NCBI GenBank assembly: GCA_013298775.1
Contig: JAAFIV010000012.1
Span: forward strand, 62,001 to 126,000
Direction of reading: 5' to 3'
DNA: 64,000 nt
Origin: Ignavibacteria bacterium
GTDB taxonomy: Bacteria; Bacteroidota; Ignavibacteria; Kapaibacteriales; UBA4661
The position numbers were made by a program, and so were the translations under genes. Positions 17,787-26,504 of the stretch are shown here, in pieces. Position 1 is the first letter of the stretch. Each line of letters begins with the position of its first letter. The notes under the pieces were generated by a model, which had not been told where the DNA came from, did not search any database, and worked only from the letters and a program-made list of their open reading frames with translations.

Positions 17787-18899
17787 ATGGCAAATGACAT
17801 CAAACGTATTGCGGTCAGCACGGGCGGTGGCGACGCACCTGGCTTAAATGCTGTTATTCGGGCGGTTGTCCATGCGGCAACGCGGCGTGGTTGGGAAGTC
17901 TATGGCATCCGCGACGGCTACAATGGTATTTTTTTACCAGAAAAATATCCCAATGGTGACGGCGTAATCCCCCTCACACGCGAGAAAGTACGCGGCATCA
18001 CGCACTTGGGCGGCACGATTATCGGCACGACCAATCGCGGGAATCCCTTCAACTATCCCATGCCGCAAGCCGACGGAACGATGAAGGAAGTTGATCGCTC
18101 AGGGGAAATTATTGATGGCTTCAAAAAATACGGTTTCGACGCGCTGATTGCTATCGGCGGCGACGGCTCGCTTTCGATTGCGAATGACCTTGCCAAGCGA
18201 GGAAATTTGCGCGTTGTAGGCGTTCCGAAAACGATTGACAATGACCTTGAAGGCACGGTCGCCACCTTCGGTTTCGATACTGCCGTCAGCTTTGCTACCG
18301 ATGCCATTGACCGCTTGCACTCGACCGCGCAGTCGCATCACCGCGTGATGGTCGTGGAAGTGATGGGGCGCACTGCGGGCTGGATTGCGGTGAATAGTGG
18401 CGTGGCTGGCACTGCCGATGTTATCTTGATTCCCGAAATTCCCTACGACATCAACAAAGTTGCCGAAAAAATCAATGCCCGCGAAAAGGCTGGACGCAGC
18501 TTCTCGATTATCGTCGTAGCAGAAGGCGCGAAAGCGAAAGACGGCACAACGTCCGTTGTAGAGCGCGAGCTGGGCAAAGCCGAGCGTTTTGGTGGCTTGG
18601 GCGAAAAGGTTGCGGCACAAATTCAATCGCTCACAGGCAAGGAAACACGCTGCGTTGTGCTTGGACACTTGCTTCGCGGCGGCACACCGACTGCCTTCGA
18701 CCGCTTACTTTCTCTGCGCTTCGGTGCAGCAGCCGTGCGAGCCTTGGAAGAAGGGCAATCGGGCGTGGTGGTGGTGCTGAATCCGCCGACAGTGAACTAC
18801 ATCCCGATTGAGCAGGTTGCGCACCGCGTCCGCCTTGTGCCTGTGGATAGCGATACGATTTTGACAGCGCGGGATTTAGGCATTAGTTTTGGGGATTAA
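17787..18899 (+). CDS. pfkA: 6-phosphofructokinase
   Basis: 370 residues, phosphorylating fructose 6-phosphate in glycolysis. The nucleotide/phosphate loop STGGGDAPGLNAVIR opens the protein, GGDGSLSIA follows near residue 119 and the catalytic motif PKTIDND near residue 142, then VVEVMGRTAGW for the sugar phosphate. GGDG has Gly as in ATP enzymes, while PKTIDND has Lys where classic ATP enzymes have Gly (PGTIDND). This mixed signature is known in group III PFKs, so ATP versus pyrophosphate use cannot be settled from sequence alone. Repeat C2 lies directly downstream. Confidence 0.94.
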   Translation: MANDIKRIAVSTGGGDAPGLNAVIRAVVHAATRRGWEVYGIRDGYNGIFLPEKYPNGDGVIPLTREKVRGITHLGGTIIGTTNRGNPFNYPMPQADGTMKEVDRSGEIIDGFKKYGFDALIAIGGDGSLSIANDLAKRGNLRVVGVPKTIDNDLEGTVATFGFDTAVSFATDAIDRLHSTAQSHHRVMVVEVMGRTAGWIAVNSGVAGTADVILIPEIPYDINKVAEKINAREKAGRSFSIIVVAEGAKAKDGTTSVVERELGKAERFGGLGEKVAAQIQSLTGKETRCVVLGHLLRGGTPTAFDRLLSLRFGAAAVRALEEGQSGVVVVLNPPTVNYIPIEQVAHRVRLVPVDSDTILTARDLGISFGD

Positions 18900-18911
18900 A
18901 TTTTTGATTGC

Positions 18912-19090
18912 ACGTGAGGCTCTCGCTTCTCAAGCGAGGGTCTCACTTCCGCGCAAACGCACGCTTAATTTTCGGGTAGAAGCGAGACCCTCACGAGGAA
19001 GTGAGAGCCTCGCGTAGCACGTTTCGTGAGTTGCAGCATGAAAAGCGAGACCCTCACTGGGAAGTGAGAGCCTCGCGTAGCACGTTTCGC
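18912..19090. repeat. Family C repeat, copy C2 with internal duplication
   Basis: Starts with GTGAGGCTCTCGCTTC and contains two direct copies of a ~46-base block (about 18980-19025 and 19042-19087), each ending in GAGAGCCTCGCGTAGCACGT. It fills most of the gap between pfkA and the next gene. Confidence 0.85.
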
Positions 19091-19128
19091 GTAGGCAGTA
19101 CAATTTCAACCATTCATCACAAAATTTT

Positions 19129-20082
19129 ATGCGTACAATTCTTCTGCACACCGCATTTTTACTTGCTTTTAGCCTTTCTTTGCTTGCACAAAATTCGCCA
19201 AATTTCTGGCAATTCTGGGGCGACGGCAAAGCAGAAATCGGCTTCTACAAAGGCACACAGGTTCGCTACGGCGAGGTGCGTCCGTGCAAGTCGTTTTTGA
19301 TTTTTGTTACCGAACCCTTCAACGGCGAAAAGCAGGTAAAAGCTGACCGCGCCGATGCCTCAAACCCCGCATATAATGGCGTGTTGAAGCTCAATCACAC
19401 AAAGCGATTTCAAACGGGCATTTACACCTATTCGCTCATGACTTCCGTCTTTACCTCCGCTACGCCTTGCACCATCAAACAGAATGGTGCTGATATTCGC
19501 TATGGCGTTGGTGCGCCGCTTAAAATCACGTTTACGGGGCAGGAGTGGTGCGGAATGACATTTCATCAACTCAATCGCCAAGCCGACAAGAGCATGAAAT
19601 CTCGCTCGCAGAGCTATTTTGAATCCGAAGGCGACCGCGAAGAACTCCTCAAAGCCGACGAACAAACGCTCTTTGCCGATGATGCGTTTATCGCTGTACG
19701 CGAGCTTTTGCGCCCCTTGAACGCTGGAATGATAACGTATTATCCAACGCTCGACCATGCCCGCATTAGCCATATTCCACTTGCTGCCGAGCAAGCAACG
19801 GTCAGCAAAAAGGACGTTTCCACGCGCTTTCGCGGGGCAAATCTGCCTGCAACAGAATGGACAATTTCAGGGCAAAATGCAACCGCTCAAAACGGTGCAT
19901 GGCAATGGACGTTTACGGTTGAAAAGCAGTATCCACGCCGCATTCTGGCATTTCAGTACATGGAAAATGGTCGCCTCATTGAACGCGCTGAGTTGCAAGA
20001 ACTAACGCGGCTTCCGTACTGGAAATTGAATGCGGTCAAAGATGAACATTATTTGTCGGAATTGGATAAATCCTCGAAGTAA
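19129..20082 (+). CDS. Secreted protein of unknown function conserved in Bacteroidota
   Basis: 317 residues with a clear signal peptide (MRTILLHTAFLLAFSLSLLAQ). The body has ARYGEV-like (here VRYGEVRPCKSFLIFVTEPF), GVLKLNHTKRFQTGIYTYS and QEWCGMTFHQLN motifs. I recall a Bacteroidota family with this pattern that is often mislabelled as septum formation inhibitor Maf; it does not resemble true Maf. Function unknown; expected in the periplasm. A tandem ATCGAAGGACATTC duplication (about 20089-20116) follows the stop. Confidence 0.8.
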   Translation: MRTILLHTAFLLAFSLSLLAQNSPNFWQFWGDGKAEIGFYKGTQVRYGEVRPCKSFLIFVTEPFNGEKQVKADRADASNPAYNGVLKLNHTKRFQTGIYTYSLMTSVFTSATPCTIKQNGADIRYGVGAPLKITFTGQEWCGMTFHQLNRQADKSMKSRSQSYFESEGDREELLKADEQTLFADDAFIAVRELLRPLNAGMITYYPTLDHARISHIPLAAEQATVSKKDVSTRFRGANLPATEWTISGQNATAQNGAWQWTFTVEKQYPRRILAFQYMENGRLIERAELQELTRLPYWKLNAVKDEHYLSELDKSSK

Positions 20083-20149
20083 ATTTATCGAAGGACATTC
20101 ATCGAAGGACATTCTCCAAAGTACATTCATTCACCTAAACACCTCATCA

Positions 20150-20626
20150 ATGCTCACTCCTCAAGAACGCTCCGCGTGTATCACTAGCATTAAAGCACTT
20201 CCCAACAACATACGCGCTGCCGTAGAAGGTTTGACCGACGCGCAGCTCGACACGCCTTACCGCGATGGCGGCTGGACAGTGCGCCAAGTGGTGCATCACC
20301 TCGCTGATTCGCACATCAACGCCTACACGCGCATTCGCCTTCTACTTACCGAAACACACCCGACTGTGAAGCCCTACGACCAAGAAGCATGGGCTGTGTT
20401 GCCCGATTCGCGCCTCCCGCTCGCGCCCTCGCTTGCTATGCTGGATGGCACACATGAACGCTGGGGCGTTACACTCGAACACGCCCGCGAGCAAGATTTT
20501 ACGCGCACCCTGAATCATCCTGATAATGGCTTAATGAGTTTTGATGATGTGTTGCAATCCTACGCGAAACATGGAGAAAATCATTGCAAGCAAATCACGG
20601 ATTTGCGGGCGCGAATGGGCTGGTGA
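20150..20626 (+). CDS. DinB/YfiT-family putative metal-dependent hydrolase
   Basis: 158 residues from the ATG at 20150 (upstream in-frame codons are repeat-like and lack a ribosome binding site). The four-helix DinB-like fold is indicated by GGWTVRQVVHHLADSH, which supplies two metal-binding histidines, and HGENHCKQI near the C-terminus, which supplies the third. YfiT-type proteins bind Ni or Zn; many members act in thiol or detoxification chemistry, but the substrate here is unknown. Confidence 0.88.
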   Translation: MLTPQERSACITSIKALPNNIRAAVEGLTDAQLDTPYRDGGWTVRQVVHHLADSHINAYTRIRLLLTETHPTVKPYDQEAWAVLPDSRLPLAPSLAMLDGTHERWGVTLEHAREQDFTRTLNHPDNGLMSFDDVLQSYAKHGENHCKQITDLRARMGW

Positions 20627-20682
20627 GAGAAGGTAAAAAGGTAAGATTTGAAAGTTGAATATTTACTGAAAGGACGGCATCA

Positions 20683-21561
20683 ATGCTTGCACTCGACGTG
20701 ATTTTGATTGATGACGAGCGGCGCGTCCGCAATCACTTGAAAAATGCCTTGTCGGAATGCGGCGGCGTGAACATCGTGGGCGAAGCGGATGATATTCCCT
20801 CGGCTCGTGCGCTTATTGCCGCAAACCCGCATATTGACGGTATTTTCTTGGATATTCAGCTTCCGGGCGGCACAGGATTCGACATTGTGCCAGATATTCC
20901 CGATATGCAAAAAGTGGTGTTTGTAACCGCCTACGACCAATTCGCGCTCCGCGCTTTCGAGGTAAACGCGCTGGACTACGTGATGAAACCTGCCTCGCCA
21001 GAACGTTTGGAGCAATCCTTGAAACGTCTCAGAGCGCATAAACAGTTGCGTTTGGAAGATTCTTCGCTGGATTCTACATCAATACCAATAGCACAATCAA
21101 GCCCTGCAAGCACCACCACATCTCGCCTTGAAGCACATCCAAGCAACAATAGTCTGAGCGAACAACAATCGGGATTGCTCGTCATGGGCGAAGGTTTGAC
21201 GGGAACGCTCTTGCAGGAGCATGACCAACTGTTGCTGAAGTTCGGTGCAAAAAGTAGATTTTGTTCGGTCAAGGATATAGTATTTGTGCGCTCTGCGGAC
21301 AATTATACCGAAGTGTATTGCGCGGACGGCGCGATTGCTCTTATGCGCAAAACCTTAGAAGAATGGGCGGCTTCGCTGCCGAGTGCAGTATTTGTGCGGA
21401 TTCATCGCTCATCGCTGATTAACATTCGCACGATTGCGGAAATGGAGCAGGACGGTGGCGGACGGTTGCGTGTGCGTTTGCGCGAGGTGGAGGAAGAATT
21501 TACGGTGAGCAGGAATTATGCGATTGCGCTGAAAGAAGCATTGGCGGGGCTTGTGGGATAG
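20683..21561 (+). CDS. LytTR-family response regulator
   Basis: 292 residues. An N-terminal receiver domain (1-120) has the acidic pocket IDDERR, the phosphoacceptor Asp in GIFLDIQLPGG, Thr in FVTAYD and Lys in VMKPAS. A low-complexity linker (about 130-165) leads to a C-terminal LytTR DNA-binding domain with DIVFVRSADNYTEVYC and FVRIHRSSLINI. It should switch target genes when phosphorylated. It is convergent with, and 11 bases from, the 7TMR histidine kinase, its likely partner. Confidence 0.93.
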   Translation: MLALDVILIDDERRVRNHLKNALSECGGVNIVGEADDIPSARALIAANPHIDGIFLDIQLPGGTGFDIVPDIPDMQKVVFVTAYDQFALRAFEVNALDYVMKPASPERLEQSLKRLRAHKQLRLEDSSLDSTSIPIAQSSPASTTTSRLEAHPSNNSLSEQQSGLLVMGEGLTGTLLQEHDQLLLKFGAKSRFCSVKDIVFVRSADNYTEVYCADGAIALMRKTLEEWAASLPSAVFVRIHRSSLINIRTIAEMEQDGGGRLRVRLREVEEEFTVSRNYAIALKEALAGLVG

Positions 21562-21572
21562 TTTCCTGCCTT

Positions 21573-23675
21573 TTACTCATGCTCGCTATACGCCGCGCTC
21601 AGTGCTGGCAGCGAGAGCAAAAACGTGGAACCCTTCCCAAACACACTTTCGCAGGAAATATCGCCATTCATTGCTTCGGCGAGCTTTTTTGCAATGGATA
21701 ACCCTAAGCCTGTTGAATGCTCGCCTCCCGTCGGTCGGGCGGAGAGGCGGGCGAATTTTCCGAAGAGTTTTTGTTTGTCTTCTGGCGTTAAGCCTTGTCC
21801 TTCGTCTTCTACCTCGAAACACACGTAGTTATCGTGTTTGCTGAGGCGAATGGTGATGTTTTTTCCATACGGCGAATACTTGATGGCGTTCGAGACAAGA
21901 TTATCCGCGATTTGCAACGTCGAGGATTTATCCGCAAAAACCATCGTGTTTTCGGGCGGCATTTCGAGCAGCATTTTGAGTTGTTTTGCTTCTGCTCGTC
22001 CGCGATAATCATTAGCAACGTGCTGCGCAACTTCGGTCAAATCAAATGGAATCGGCGTAATGCGAACAGCTTTATTTTCAATCGCATTTACATCGAGCAA
22101 ATTTGTAATCAGTTCAAACATCCGTCCCGATGCGGTGCGAATATCTTCAGCAAATTCCTTCACTTCATCCGCCTTCAAAGTTTCGGATTCCTCGCTCAAC
22201 ACCTTGCCCAGCATGGAAATATTCGAGAGCGGATTTTTCAAATCATGCGCGACGATGCCCAAAAACTCGTTCTTTTCGTTGTTCAAGTCCCGCAAAGAAT
22301 CATTCAAACGCGACATTTCCTCATTTTTATGCTCAACGTCGTTGTACGCTTCCGCTAATTCCACGTTCCTGAGGCGATAAATTTCTGCATCTTGCCGCGC
22401 CCGCTCCACTTCGAGGGTCTTCATTTGCGCTTTGACAAGTTGTTGTTGCGATTTGTAATTCTCGCGGCGCATCACATTGAACTTGCCCACAAGCGCGAGC
22501 GAAAGCAGAAGCACCTGCAAGAGCGAACCAATCTGAATCGTGAGATTTGTCAAGGCATTCGAGGGAATCCAGCCAAAGGTTTTGAGCGTGTAGAGAATCA
22601 CGCCGCCGATAAACGCAATCCATGAAATAGCAAAGTATTGTGCGGGTTCGTAGCCATTTTTCCATTCAATAATAGCATTGATAATGAGAAATGGCGAAAC
22701 GACCATTGCCAAAAACGTAGCGATTTTAATACCAAGTGAATACGGCATCACCAGCGACCCCACGCAACTTAGCACCAGCAAAGGCAAAGCAACGCGGTAG
22801 AGTTTCTCAAACTGCGGCGCATTTTCCTTCGACCCCAAAAAGGAACGCGCAAAGAAGACCGCCCAAAACGTTGCAAAGCTCATAAAGCATGGCAAACAGT
22901 TATTCGCCCACCAAATTGCATCCTGCCACACATACTGAAACGCCAAGCCGTTCAGCGTGAATTGATACATAATCTGCCCAGCAATAAAGCAAATATAGTA
23001 CAGATAATTGATGTCGCGAATGCCGATAAACAGGAACAAATTGTAAATCAGCATCACCAACATTGCACCGTAATACAAGCCCACAACAAGCTGCTCGCGG
23101 CTAATAGACTGTGTGAGAGCCGCCGGAGACCACATATACAAGGGAATATTCAGGGAACTTGTTGTACGGAAACGCAGGTAGTACGTGCGCTCAGAAGCAG
23201 CAGCTTCCTTCAAAGACAAAATGCAATTACGATACTCAATTTCGCGCTGATGAAACGGAATATGGTCGCCCACTGTTTTGCTCGTAAACACACCCGATTC
23301 TGGCACGAACAGCGTGATAGAATCAAGCATTGGGTAGGCAATTTCGATAAGCCAATCTATTGGATATTGCTGGCGATTTGCGACGGTAAAGCGTACCCAA
23401 TAGGCGGAGGTGGTAAATCCAAACGACGGCGTAACACCTGAAGATGTCTTCCAGTCGCCGCTTTGCGCACGGGCAACATCTTCAATGCTCATGGAGGCAT
23501 TTTTATCGTGGAGTATATCAAGATGCAGACCAAGCGGTGAGCCAGAAAGCTCGTCGGTACTGAGCTGCATAGTATCAGCACGAAGCGATACTGCTTTTGG
23601 AGCAAAGCAAAATATCCCCGTATGAAGGCACACAAGGGCGGCGCAAAAGCGAAGGATGGGAAGAAAGCGCATCAT
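21573..23675 (-). CDS. 7TMR-DISM sensor histidine kinase
   Basis: 700 residues starting MMRFLPILRF at 23675 with a signal peptide. An extracytoplasmic 7TMR-DISM ligand-binding domain (about 45-190, FTTSAYWVRFTVAN) is followed by seven membrane helices (about 205-410), a coiled coil, the HisKA H-box LGIVAHDLKNPLSN and an HATPase domain (N-box DNLVSNAIKYSP, GLGLSIAKK). The open frame continues upstream on the minus strand, but that stretch is only the reverse of the fumarylacetoacetase-family gene, so the start was placed here. Probably pairs with the LytTR regulator that ends 11 bases away. Confidence 0.92.
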   Translation of the reverse strand: MMRFLPILRFCAALVCLHTGIFCFAPKAVSLRADTMQLSTDELSGSPLGLHLDILHDKNASMSIEDVARAQSGDWKTSSGVTPSFGFTTSAYWVRFTVANRQQYPIDWLIEIAYPMLDSITLFVPESGVFTSKTVGDHIPFHQREIEYRNCILSLKEAAASERTYYLRFRTTSSLNIPLYMWSPAALTQSISREQLVVGLYYGAMLVMLIYNLFLFIGIRDINYLYYICFIAGQIMYQFTLNGLAFQYVWQDAIWWANNCLPCFMSFATFWAVFFARSFLGSKENAPQFEKLYRVALPLLVLSCVGSLVMPYSLGIKIATFLAMVVSPFLIINAIIEWKNGYEPAQYFAISWIAFIGGVILYTLKTFGWIPSNALTNLTIQIGSLLQVLLLSLALVGKFNVMRRENYKSQQQLVKAQMKTLEVERARQDAEIYRLRNVELAEAYNDVEHKNEEMSRLNDSLRDLNNEKNEFLGIVAHDLKNPLSNISMLGKVLSEESETLKADEVKEFAEDIRTASGRMFELITNLLDVNAIENKAVRITPIPFDLTEVAQHVANDYRGRAEAKQLKMLLEMPPENTMVFADKSSTLQIADNLVSNAIKYSPYGKNITIRLSKHDNYVCFEVEDEGQGLTPEDKQKLFGKFARLSARPTGGEHSTGLGLSIAKKLAEAMNGDISCESVFGKGSTFLLSLPALSAAYSEHE

Positions 23676-23909
23676 AATAACGAATGAATCACGGAGAAGC
23701 AATGAACACACAACAAACATGAAAGTCAAACGTAAACAGTGCTGGTAATTTACTGTGCGGAAATACAATTCACTACAAAAAAATGCACGTAAAAAAAGAT
23801 ACCTCAAGGGCGAATCTTTCCGTATCTTTGCGCACGAAAAATACGCATGCTTATCTGAAGCAATCATGCAAACTTTACCGCACATTCTTCTCCAAAACAT
23901 CAAGCAAAT

Positions 23910-24908
23910 ATGCGCCTTGTAAGCTACAAACACCCGAAAACATCCGAAGTGCGCTTCGGTTTTCTCTTCGATGTGCAGGTGCTGGACGCTGCAAAAGGCT
24001 ATGCTGCCGCAAAAGCGAGTATTCATGGGCAGTTGGAGGCTATGCCATCGGATATTCTTGCCTTCTTGCGCATGGGCGAAACCGCGCAGCACGAAGCACA
24101 CAAGCTCTGTGCATGGTTCACGGCGCACCATCACGCACCGATTGGAGCAGATGCCGTATTTCCGCTTGAGGCAGTGCAGTTGTGTTCGCCCATTCCCCGC
24201 CCTGTGTCTATGCGCGATGGTTATGCCTTTCGGCAGCACGTCGAAACGGCGCGGCGCAATCGCGGTGTGGCGTGGTGTGAGGTGTTCGATGAAATTCCAA
24301 TTTTTTATTTTACCAATCACCTCAGCGTGACGGGCGGTGGCGATGTTTTCGTGGAAGACGACCACCTGAAGCAGCTTGATTTCGAGCTAGAATGCGCAAT
24401 TGTGCTAGGAAAATCTGGCAAAAATATTCCCGCCGAACGCGCCGATGAATATATCTACGGCTTGATGGTAATGAACGATTGGAGCGCACGGGTGCTGCAA
24501 ATGCAGGAAATGCAGATGAACCTCGGTCCCGCAAAAGGGAAAGATTTTGCAACCTCGCTCGGTCCGTGCATTGTAACGCTCGACGAACTTCAAGACCGCA
24601 TCATTTCTACACCGAAGGGCAATCACTACGACCTCACCATGACTACACGCATCAACGGCAACGAGGTTTCACGCGGCAATGTGAAAGACATGGCGTGGAC
24701 ATTCGCACAAATCTTGGAGCGCGTCAGCTATGGCGTGGAGGTTCATGCAGGCGAGGTGATTGGAAGCGGTACCTGCGGAACGGGATGTTTGCTGGAATTA
24801 AACGGTAGCAAAGTATTCACGCCCCCGCTCTGGCTCTCGCTCGGCGACACGGTAGAATGCGAAATTGAACATCTCGGCATTTTGAAAAATCGCATTCAGC
24901 ACGCTTGA
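23910..24908 (+). CDS. Fumarylacetoacetate hydrolase family protein
   Basis: 332 residues. The FAH catalytic domain covers the C-terminal two thirds with metal ligands in DFELECAIVLG, the NDWSAR motif, KGKDFATSLGP and the closing GSGTCGTGCLLE. The N-terminal ~90 residues match the small domain of fumarylacetoacetases. FAH enzymes cleave C-C bonds in tyrosine and related aromatic breakdown, but the superfamily also includes hydratases and decarboxylases, so the substrate is open. No tyrosine catabolism neighbours are seen. Confidence 0.9.
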   Translation: MRLVSYKHPKTSEVRFGFLFDVQVLDAAKGYAAAKASIHGQLEAMPSDILAFLRMGETAQHEAHKLCAWFTAHHHAPIGADAVFPLEAVQLCSPIPRPVSMRDGYAFRQHVETARRNRGVAWCEVFDEIPIFYFTNHLSVTGGGDVFVEDDHLKQLDFELECAIVLGKSGKNIPAERADEYIYGLMVMNDWSARVLQMQEMQMNLGPAKGKDFATSLGPCIVTLDELQDRIISTPKGNHYDLTMTTRINGNEVSRGNVKDMAWTFAQILERVSYGVEVHAGEVIGSGTCGTGCLLELNGSKVFTPPLWLSLGDTVECEIEHLGILKNRIQHA

Positions 24909-24965
24909 AGAGAAGGATGAAAAGAAAAGGATGAAATTTGAAATCTGAAGGATGAAGCTGGAGAG
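24907..24965. repeat. GGATGAAAT-type tract after the FAH-family gene
   Basis: AGAAGGATGAAAAGAAAAGG and further GAAGGATGAA units start at the stop codon. The same kind of tract abuts several other gene ends (see findings). Confidence 0.6.
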
Positions 24966-25026
24966 GCTTGGATAGCTGACAAAATCTAGCCTTTTAGCAC
25001 TTCCAACGTAAATACCTGATTCTTAC

Positions 25027-25185
25027 ATTATGCAGTGATAATGAACGTTGTGAGTAAGGAACGCGGATTTGAGGACCGAGAGGATTTGGAAGATGGAGAA
25101 AAGTCCTCAACATCCTGATAGTCTGGGCTTCATCCGCGTTCCAATAATCGTTGCTTATTCTCGTTGCTTATTCCAAGAATCATGG
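25027..25185. repeat. Family G palindromic element, copy G1
   Basis: Core with perfect 11-bp inverted ends GGAACGCGGAT (25059-25069) and ATCCGCGTTCC (25133-25143). Flanks on both sides (GTGATAATGAA on the left, ATAATCGTTGCT and GAATCATG on the right) are shared with copy G2, so the whole ~160 bases behave as one unit. It occupies the 320-base gap upstream of batB. Confidence 0.88.
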
Positions 25186-25228
25186 ACTCAAAACTCAGCA
25201 CATAAAACTCAACACTAGTATTTTTCGC

Positions 25229-26296
25229 ATGATTCGTTTCCAACATATCGAATATTTGTACGCGCTTGCTGTGCTGCCGATATTTTTCATCGTCTATGCG
25301 TGGAGCCGCTCGCAGAGGAAGAAATCGCTTGCAGCCTTTGGCGATGCCGCGCTCGTGCGACAGCTTTTTCCTGACGTTTCCGACCTGAAGCCGACGTGGA
25401 AATTTATGCTCTTCACGAGTGCCTACGCGCTCTTGGTGTTTGGTGCGGCAAATCCGCAAATTGGCACAAAGCTGGAAGAAGTCAAGCGCGAAGGCGTGAA
25501 CATTATGATTGCGCTGGATGTCTCGAATAGTATGCGTGCCGAGGACTTAAAGCCGAACCGCTTAGAGCGTGCAAAGCAAGCAATTACGCGAATGCTGGAC
25601 AAACTCAGCAACGACCGCGTTGGCATTATCATTTTTGCGGGTGAAGCGTATTTGCAGTTGCCGCTCACCAACGACTACGGCTCGGTGAAAATGTTCCTCT
25701 CCGCCATTGACCCCAGCGTGATTCCAACACAAGGAACGGCGGTCGGTGCGGCGGTGAAATTGTCGATGAAATCCTTCAACGCAGAGGAAAAACGCTACAA
25801 AACGCTCGTGATAATGACTGACGGCGAAAACCACGAGGACGACGCGCTGAAAACGGTGAACGAAGCCCGCGAGGAAGGTGTTATCGTGCATACAATCGGC
25901 ATGGGTTCGCCCGAAGGTACGCCGATTCCAACGTACTCAATGGGCTTTCAAACAGGCTTCCGCAAAGACCGCACGGGCAACGTGATTCTCACGAAATTGA
26001 ATGAGCAAATGCTTCAAGAACTTGCCGCAAAAGGCGGCGGCGTGTACGTCCGCGCAACCAATAGTGATGCGGGCTTGAACATTGTGATTGATGAAATTGG
26101 TAAAATGGAAAAAAAGGAATTTGGAACGAAAGTCTTCACGAATTTTGAAGACCGTTTCCAGTATGCTCTCGGAGCCGCATTATTACTGCTCCTCTGGGAA
26201 TTTTTCCTCTCCGACCGCCGCACCGAATGGTGGCGCAAATTGAACCTTTTCGGACACAAACACGCGCAAGCACAACCACCGACGGAAACCGTGTAA
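25229..26296 (+). CDS. batB: BatB-like von Willebrand factor A domain membrane protein
   Basis: 355 residues from the ATG at 25229. Begins MIRFQHIEYLYALAVLPIFF, typical of BatB, with two N-terminal helices, then a VWA domain with an intact MIDAS site (LDVSNSM, DGEN later) and a C-terminal membrane helix near residue 325. Bat proteins were linked to oxygen tolerance in Bacteroides fragilis; their biochemical role is unclear. The TPR gene batC lies about 200 bases downstream with an inverted repeat between. batA, batD, batE and the MoxR ATPase are not in the window. Confidence 0.88.
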   Translation: MIRFQHIEYLYALAVLPIFFIVYAWSRSQRKKSLAAFGDAALVRQLFPDVSDLKPTWKFMLFTSAYALLVFGAANPQIGTKLEEVKREGVNIMIALDVSNSMRAEDLKPNRLERAKQAITRMLDKLSNDRVGIIIFAGEAYLQLPLTNDYGSVKMFLSAIDPSVIPTQGTAVGAAVKLSMKSFNAEEKRYKTLVIMTDGENHEDDALKTVNEAREEGVIVHTIGMGSPEGTPIPTYSMGFQTGFRKDRTGNVILTKLNEQMLQELAAKGGGVYVRATNSDAGLNIVIDEIGKMEKKEFGTKVFTNFEDRFQYALGAALLLLLWEFFLSDRRTEWWRKLNLFGHKHAQAQPPTETV

Positions 26297-26307
26297 ACAC
26301 AGTAATA

Positions 26308-26435
26308 GCTCTTCCCGTCCGACGGCTGAGGAGCGCAGAAACGCTGCCGTCGCACGGGTTTCCCGGTAATGATTTATGAGAATACTTTTCCCGGAAACCC
26401 GTTCTATCGCTCCGAAGCGATAGGACGGGAAGAGC
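26308..26435. repeat. Palindromic element E between batB and batC
   Basis: Outer arms GCTCTTCCCGTCC (26308-26320) and GGACGGGAAGAGC (26423-26435) are a perfect 13-bp inverted repeat. Inner arms ACGGGTTTCCCGG and CCGGAAACCCGT lie at about 26354-26366 and 26391-26402. Single copy in the window; could modulate batB-batC readthrough. Confidence 0.85.
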
Positions 26436-26504
26436 GTACTTACTCACGTACATTGTTCCAGCGTATTTTTTTATCTTCTCAACGTCTCATCAATACGTGC
26501 ATCT

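Noticed and set aside
17546-17797. An 83-codon plus-strand reading frame before pfkA
   Set aside because: It is built largely from family A copy A3 (the AQTFLSV-like text is a translation of the repeat) and overlaps the pfkA start.
23676-24365. N-terminal extension of the 7TMR histidine kinase to 930 residues
   Set aside because: This part is the reverse strand of the fumarylacetoacetase-family gene; the signal peptide starting MMRFLPILRF marks the real start.
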